This document shows positions 7,242 through 9,822 of a stretch of DNA of 9,822 nt, one piece after another. A program made the position numbers and the translations under genes. Positions within the stretch are counted from its first letter, which is position 1. Each line of letters starts with the position of its first letter. This DNA comes from Paracoccaceae bacterium. Lineage in GTDB: Bacteria; Pseudomonadota; Alphaproteobacteria; Rhodobacterales; Rhodobacteraceae. Below the pieces are notes generated by a model, which had not been told where the DNA came from, searched no databases, and worked only from the letters and a program-made list of their open reading frames with translations. Location of the stretch: positions 1 to 9,822 of the forward strand of contig JAGLUD010000239.1 of NCBI GenBank assembly GCA_023134935.1, given 5' to 3'.

Positions 7242-9233
7242 TCAATCAATTGCCGGGATGAAAACGTAGAAACATGTGCCCACGTTGGTTTCGCTTTCAA
7301 CACGGATGTAGCCGCCTGCGCGCGTTACCAGCTTTTGACTGATTGATAGGCCAAGTCCCGTACCTTCGGCGCGCTTGGTGGTGAAGAACGGGTCGAAAAC
7401 GCGATCTAGAGTCTCGGGCGGCATGCCACAACCGGAGTCTTTGATGGTAATTATGGTGCCTGATAGGTCTTTGTTCTTATGGTTTTCTGTTCGAATTTTC
7501 AACGACCCGCCATCGGGCATCGCATGAATAGCATTGACGATCAGGTTGATTAATACTTGTTGAAGTTCGGTCCTATTGATCGAAACGACGTGATCAGTTT
7601 CTAACTCAAGTTTAAGATCAATTTTGACCTTTTTCAAAAGATGCTGAACCAACGGCAGCGTGTCGTATATCACATCGTTCGGAGAATGGTTGTCTACACT
7701 GCTCGCGTATTCCTCGGGGCGGGCGAATTGTAAAAGTTTGCTGACAAGCATATTGATCCGGTGAACCTGTTCATTCACCAACGCAAATTCGGTTTTCAGA
7801 CCGTCTGCATGCTCGGAAAGCTCTTGTCGGATAACATCAACGTTCCCTTGAATCACCGCGACCGGATTGTTGATTTCGTGGGCGACAGAGGCCGTTATTT
7901 CCCCGATCGCCGCCAATTTCTCTGAAACGACAAGTTGTTTGGTCGTGGCTTCAAGGCGCTGGTTCGCATCGTTCAGGTCGCGCGTTCGTTCCTCTACACG
8001 GGTGTTTAGCTCGTCTGCCCAGCCGCGCAAACGTTGATCGCTCGTCTCTACTTTTTCCAGCAACGTATCAAGATGGGTCGACACTAACGAGACTTCGTTT
8101 TTCACGTCTTTCCTGCCGGTTCGTGCTGACAAGTCCCCGGCCTCAACTTTTGAAATCGTTGAAACCATTTCTTCGAGCGGTTTGAATATGCCTCGAACGA
8201 GGCGCAGAAACAGTGGAACCATTAGTGCGAGCAACAACAGGAACCCGCCGACAATTAGCCAAATTGTACGTGCCTTGGCTGCCCTGAAGGGGCTGTCCAG
8301 AAATCCGACATACAACATCCCGACACGATCCCCGAAGCTGTCAGTTATCGGTTCATAGGCCGAGATATACCAATCGTTCACCACAAAAGCGCGATCCAGC
8401 CATGTTAACCCATCGTCTAGAACCGTTTGACGAACAGCCACGGAGACGCGCGTTCCCAAAGCACGTACGTTTTCGAAAAGACGCACATTTGTGGAGATAC
8501 GCACATCTTCGAGAAACAGGGTAGTTGTACCGCGACTACCTTCGGTTAGTGAGGCAGCGGGGTAAACCAGATCGTTTATTGTATCAATGAAATCAAGGTT
8601 TTGATTAAGAAGCACGCCAGCGACCAGCACGCCTTGGCCCTGTGATACCGAAGCGGCGCTGTGCACCACCATCCCGCGCGTTTCACGGGTGCGTGTGCTG
8701 GGTAAAGCGGCCTTGGTCGGAACCAGCGAAATATCTGCGCGTTTGGCCAACGCTGGTGAAAGCTCCTCGAGTGCCTCGTTCGAGAAAATATCTATTACAG
8801 TCCCGCCGTGGCCGTTGGTCGCGTTTTGCACAACGGGCCAGTGCCCGGGATGTGTTGGGGCGCCCAGGTCCGTCGATGTTATTGTCTGACCTGACCCGTC
8901 GATATAGTACAGAAAGTCAAACCCGTATCGCTGTCTTTCAGACTCAAGCAGTTTGGGCAATGAGCCAGCGTGCAAGGCGTCATTAAAGGCTGCGGACTCC
9001 CCCAATGCTTCGACATTTTCAAAAGCACGGTCTTTCAAACCTGCGAGAAACTGGTGGGCGATTGTTAGCTCGCTGTTCACTTTCGCGATCAACAGATTGT
9101 CAAAACGCATTGACCAATTGTAAATCACTATGCCGCCAAATAACGGCATGATGAACAGCATTGGAATAAGCGCAATCAGCAGCAGGCGCGTGCGCACCGA
9201 TTGCTGCCAAGGAATAGTGTTGCCTTTAGACAT
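7242..9233 (-). CDS. Sensor histidine kinase with periplasmic Cache-type domain
   Basis: A 663-residue membrane kinase, the likely partner of the regulator encoded just upstream. A membrane helix at about 15-39 is followed by a large extracytoplasmic domain (about 45-315) and a second helix (323-346). The sensor contains RGMVVHSAASV, GVLVAGVLLN, LFLEDVRISTNVR, RAFVVNDWYISAYEPI and GMLYVGFLDSP, a set I associate with the Cache_3-Cache_2 fusion family; the ligand cannot be read from sequence. A HAMP domain (about 343-397) and a coiled coil (about 400-440) lead to the HisKA H-box with phospho-acceptor His452 in HEINNP. The ATPase domain has the N-box (Asn563, Asn567), G1 DSGCGM (599-604), F-box FDPFFTTK (613-620) and G2 GTGLGLS (624-630), so all catalytic boxes are intact. 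The ATG at 9233 lies inside the end of the regulator gene (8-base overlap ATGTCTAA), which suggests translational coupling. No receiver domain is fused, so phosphotransfer is probably to the separate regulator. Confidence 0.95.
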   Translation of the reverse strand: MSKGNTIPWQQSVRTRLLLIALIPMLFIMPLFGGIVIYNWSMRFDNLLIAKVNSELTIAHQFLAGLKDRAFENVEALGESAAFNDALHAGSLPKLLESERQRYGFDFLYYIDGSGQTITSTDLGAPTHPGHWPVVQNATNGHGGTVIDIFSNEALEELSPALAKRADISLVPTKAALPSTRTRETRGMVVHSAASVSQGQGVLVAGVLLNQNLDFIDTINDLVYPAASLTEGSRGTTTLFLEDVRISTNVRLFENVRALGTRVSVAVRQTVLDDGLTWLDRAFVVNDWYISAYEPITDSFGDRVGMLYVGFLDSPFRAAKARTIWLIVGGFLLLLALMVPLFLRLVRGIFKPLEEMVSTISKVEAGDLSARTGRKDVKNEVSLVSTHLDTLLEKVETSDQRLRGWADELNTRVEERTRDLNDANQRLEATTKQLVVSEKLAAIGEITASVAHEINNPVAVIQGNVDVIRQELSEHADGLKTEFALVNEQVHRINMLVSKLLQFARPEEYASSVDNHSPNDVIYDTLPLVQHLLKKVKIDLKLELETDHVVSINRTELQQVLINLIVNAIHAMPDGGSLKIRTENHKNKDLSGTIITIKDSGCGMPPETLDRVFDPFFTTKRAEGTGLGLSISQKLVTRAGGYIRVESETNVGTCFYVFIPAID

Positions 9234-9822
9234 CCCACATGGCGCATTTGCGATCTATTGTTTTGCGGGAGACCCCAAGTCGCCGCGCGGCTTCGGCGCG
9301 GTTGCCCTTACACTCGTTCAACACATTAAGAATGTGCCGCCGCTCGACTGCGGCCAGCGAGTCAACCGCCGCAAGATCGGAGTCTTCAACATCACTAAAC
9401 TCGGGTGGAAACTCCCCAAGTATCAGTGATCTTTCGATAAGGTTCCGCAGTTCGCGGACATTGCCGGGCCAGTCATAGCTAGATAGCTTAATCAAGATTT
9501 CTTCAGATAGGGGGAGCGGAAGCACACCAAGGTCATCCGAAATCTTTTTCATGAACATATTGCTTAGCTCAAGAATGTCGCCTTTGCGTTCGATCAACCG
9601 TGGCATTTTGATGTTTACCACATTGATGCGGTGGTAAAGGTCTGCCCTGAAGCGACCTTCGGCAACGGCCTTCTCCAGGTCGGCGTTTGTCGCAAACATA
9701 AACCGTAAGTTTAGCGGTACTTCGCGCAAGGAACCGATCGGCCTGATGCGCATTTCTTCGATCACACGTAGTAGAGTCCCTTGGATAGGCAACGGCAGTT
9801 CAACGATTTCGTCCAGAAACAA
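9226..9822 (-). CDS. Sigma-54-dependent response regulator (NtrC type), N-terminus off the right edge
   Basis: Only the last 199 codons are in the window. They begin inside the AAA+ sigma-54 interaction domain at the Walker B motif (FLDEI), then show the sensor I region FMFATN, the arginine-finger segment FRADLYHRINVV, and the sensor II region WPGNVRELRNLIERS. A linker of about 30 residues leads to a Fis-type helix-turn-helix at the C-terminus (NECKGNRAEAARRLGVSRKTIDRK). The Walker A and GAFTGA motifs and any receiver domain would lie beyond 9822. The pairing with a histidine kinase in the same transcript makes an N-terminal receiver domain very likely, but it is not seen. The stop TAA (9228-9226) overlaps the kinase start. 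The protein should bind upstream enhancer sites and activate RpoN promoters; targets are unknown, and no sigma-54 promoter was recognised in the window. Confidence 0.94.
   Translation of the reverse strand: MFLDEIVELPLPIQGTLLRVIEEMRIRPIGSLREVPLNLRFMFATNADLEKAVAEGRFRADLYHRINVVNIKMPRLIERKGDILELSNMFMKKISDDLGVLPLPLSEEILIKLSSYDWPGNVRELRNLIERSLILGEFPPEFSDVEDSDLAAVDSLAAVERRHILNVLNECKGNRAEAARRLGVSRKTIDRKCAMWDV

Overview
The window looks like chromosomal DNA from an alphaproteobacterium, most likely a marine Rhodobacteraceae (Roseobacter-type) lineage. This rests on recalled similarity of GltB, GltD, UppP and the NDUFA9-like protein to that family, on the moderate GC content, and on the uppP / NDUFA9-like / gltDB neighbourhood; no search was run. 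It is mostly core metabolism plus one signalling pair. I see no phage, insertion sequence, CRISPR array or transfer signature.

Layout, left to right. Positions 1-3344 (minus strand) hold the first 1114 codons of gltB, the large subunit of NADPH glutamate synthase; its C-terminus lies off the left edge. Upstream of it in the same direction is gltD (3502-4923, minus), the small subunit. The gltD-gltB gap of 157 bases holds four copies of an 8-base motif at about one-helical-turn spacing and, nearer gltB, a nested inverted repeat. A 231-base divergent region (4924-5154) separates gltD from uppP (5155-5958, plus), undecaprenyl-diphosphate phosphatase. uppP is interrupted by one in-frame TAA directly after its SRSGATISG motif but is otherwise undamaged. 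Tail to tail with it, one base away, is an NDUFA9-like atypical SDR gene (5960-6946, minus).

Next comes a tRNA-Leu(CAG) gene (7094-7180, plus) with its own sigma-70-type promoter. To its right, on the minus strand, is a two-component pair: a sigma-54-dependent NtrC-type response regulator (9226-9822, N-terminal part off the right edge) followed by a membrane histidine kinase with a periplasmic Cache-type sensor (7242-9233). The two reading frames overlap by 8 bases.

Functionally, GltD takes electrons from NADPH and passes them to GltB, which makes glutamate from glutamine and 2-oxoglutarate. UppP would recycle the lipid carrier for peptidoglycan synthesis. The NDUFA9-like protein probably supports respiratory complex I. 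The kinase probably senses a small extracytoplasmic ligand and phosphorylates its partner, which would activate unknown sigma-54 promoters. The items most worth a second look are the interrupted uppP and the repeat array between gltD and gltB.
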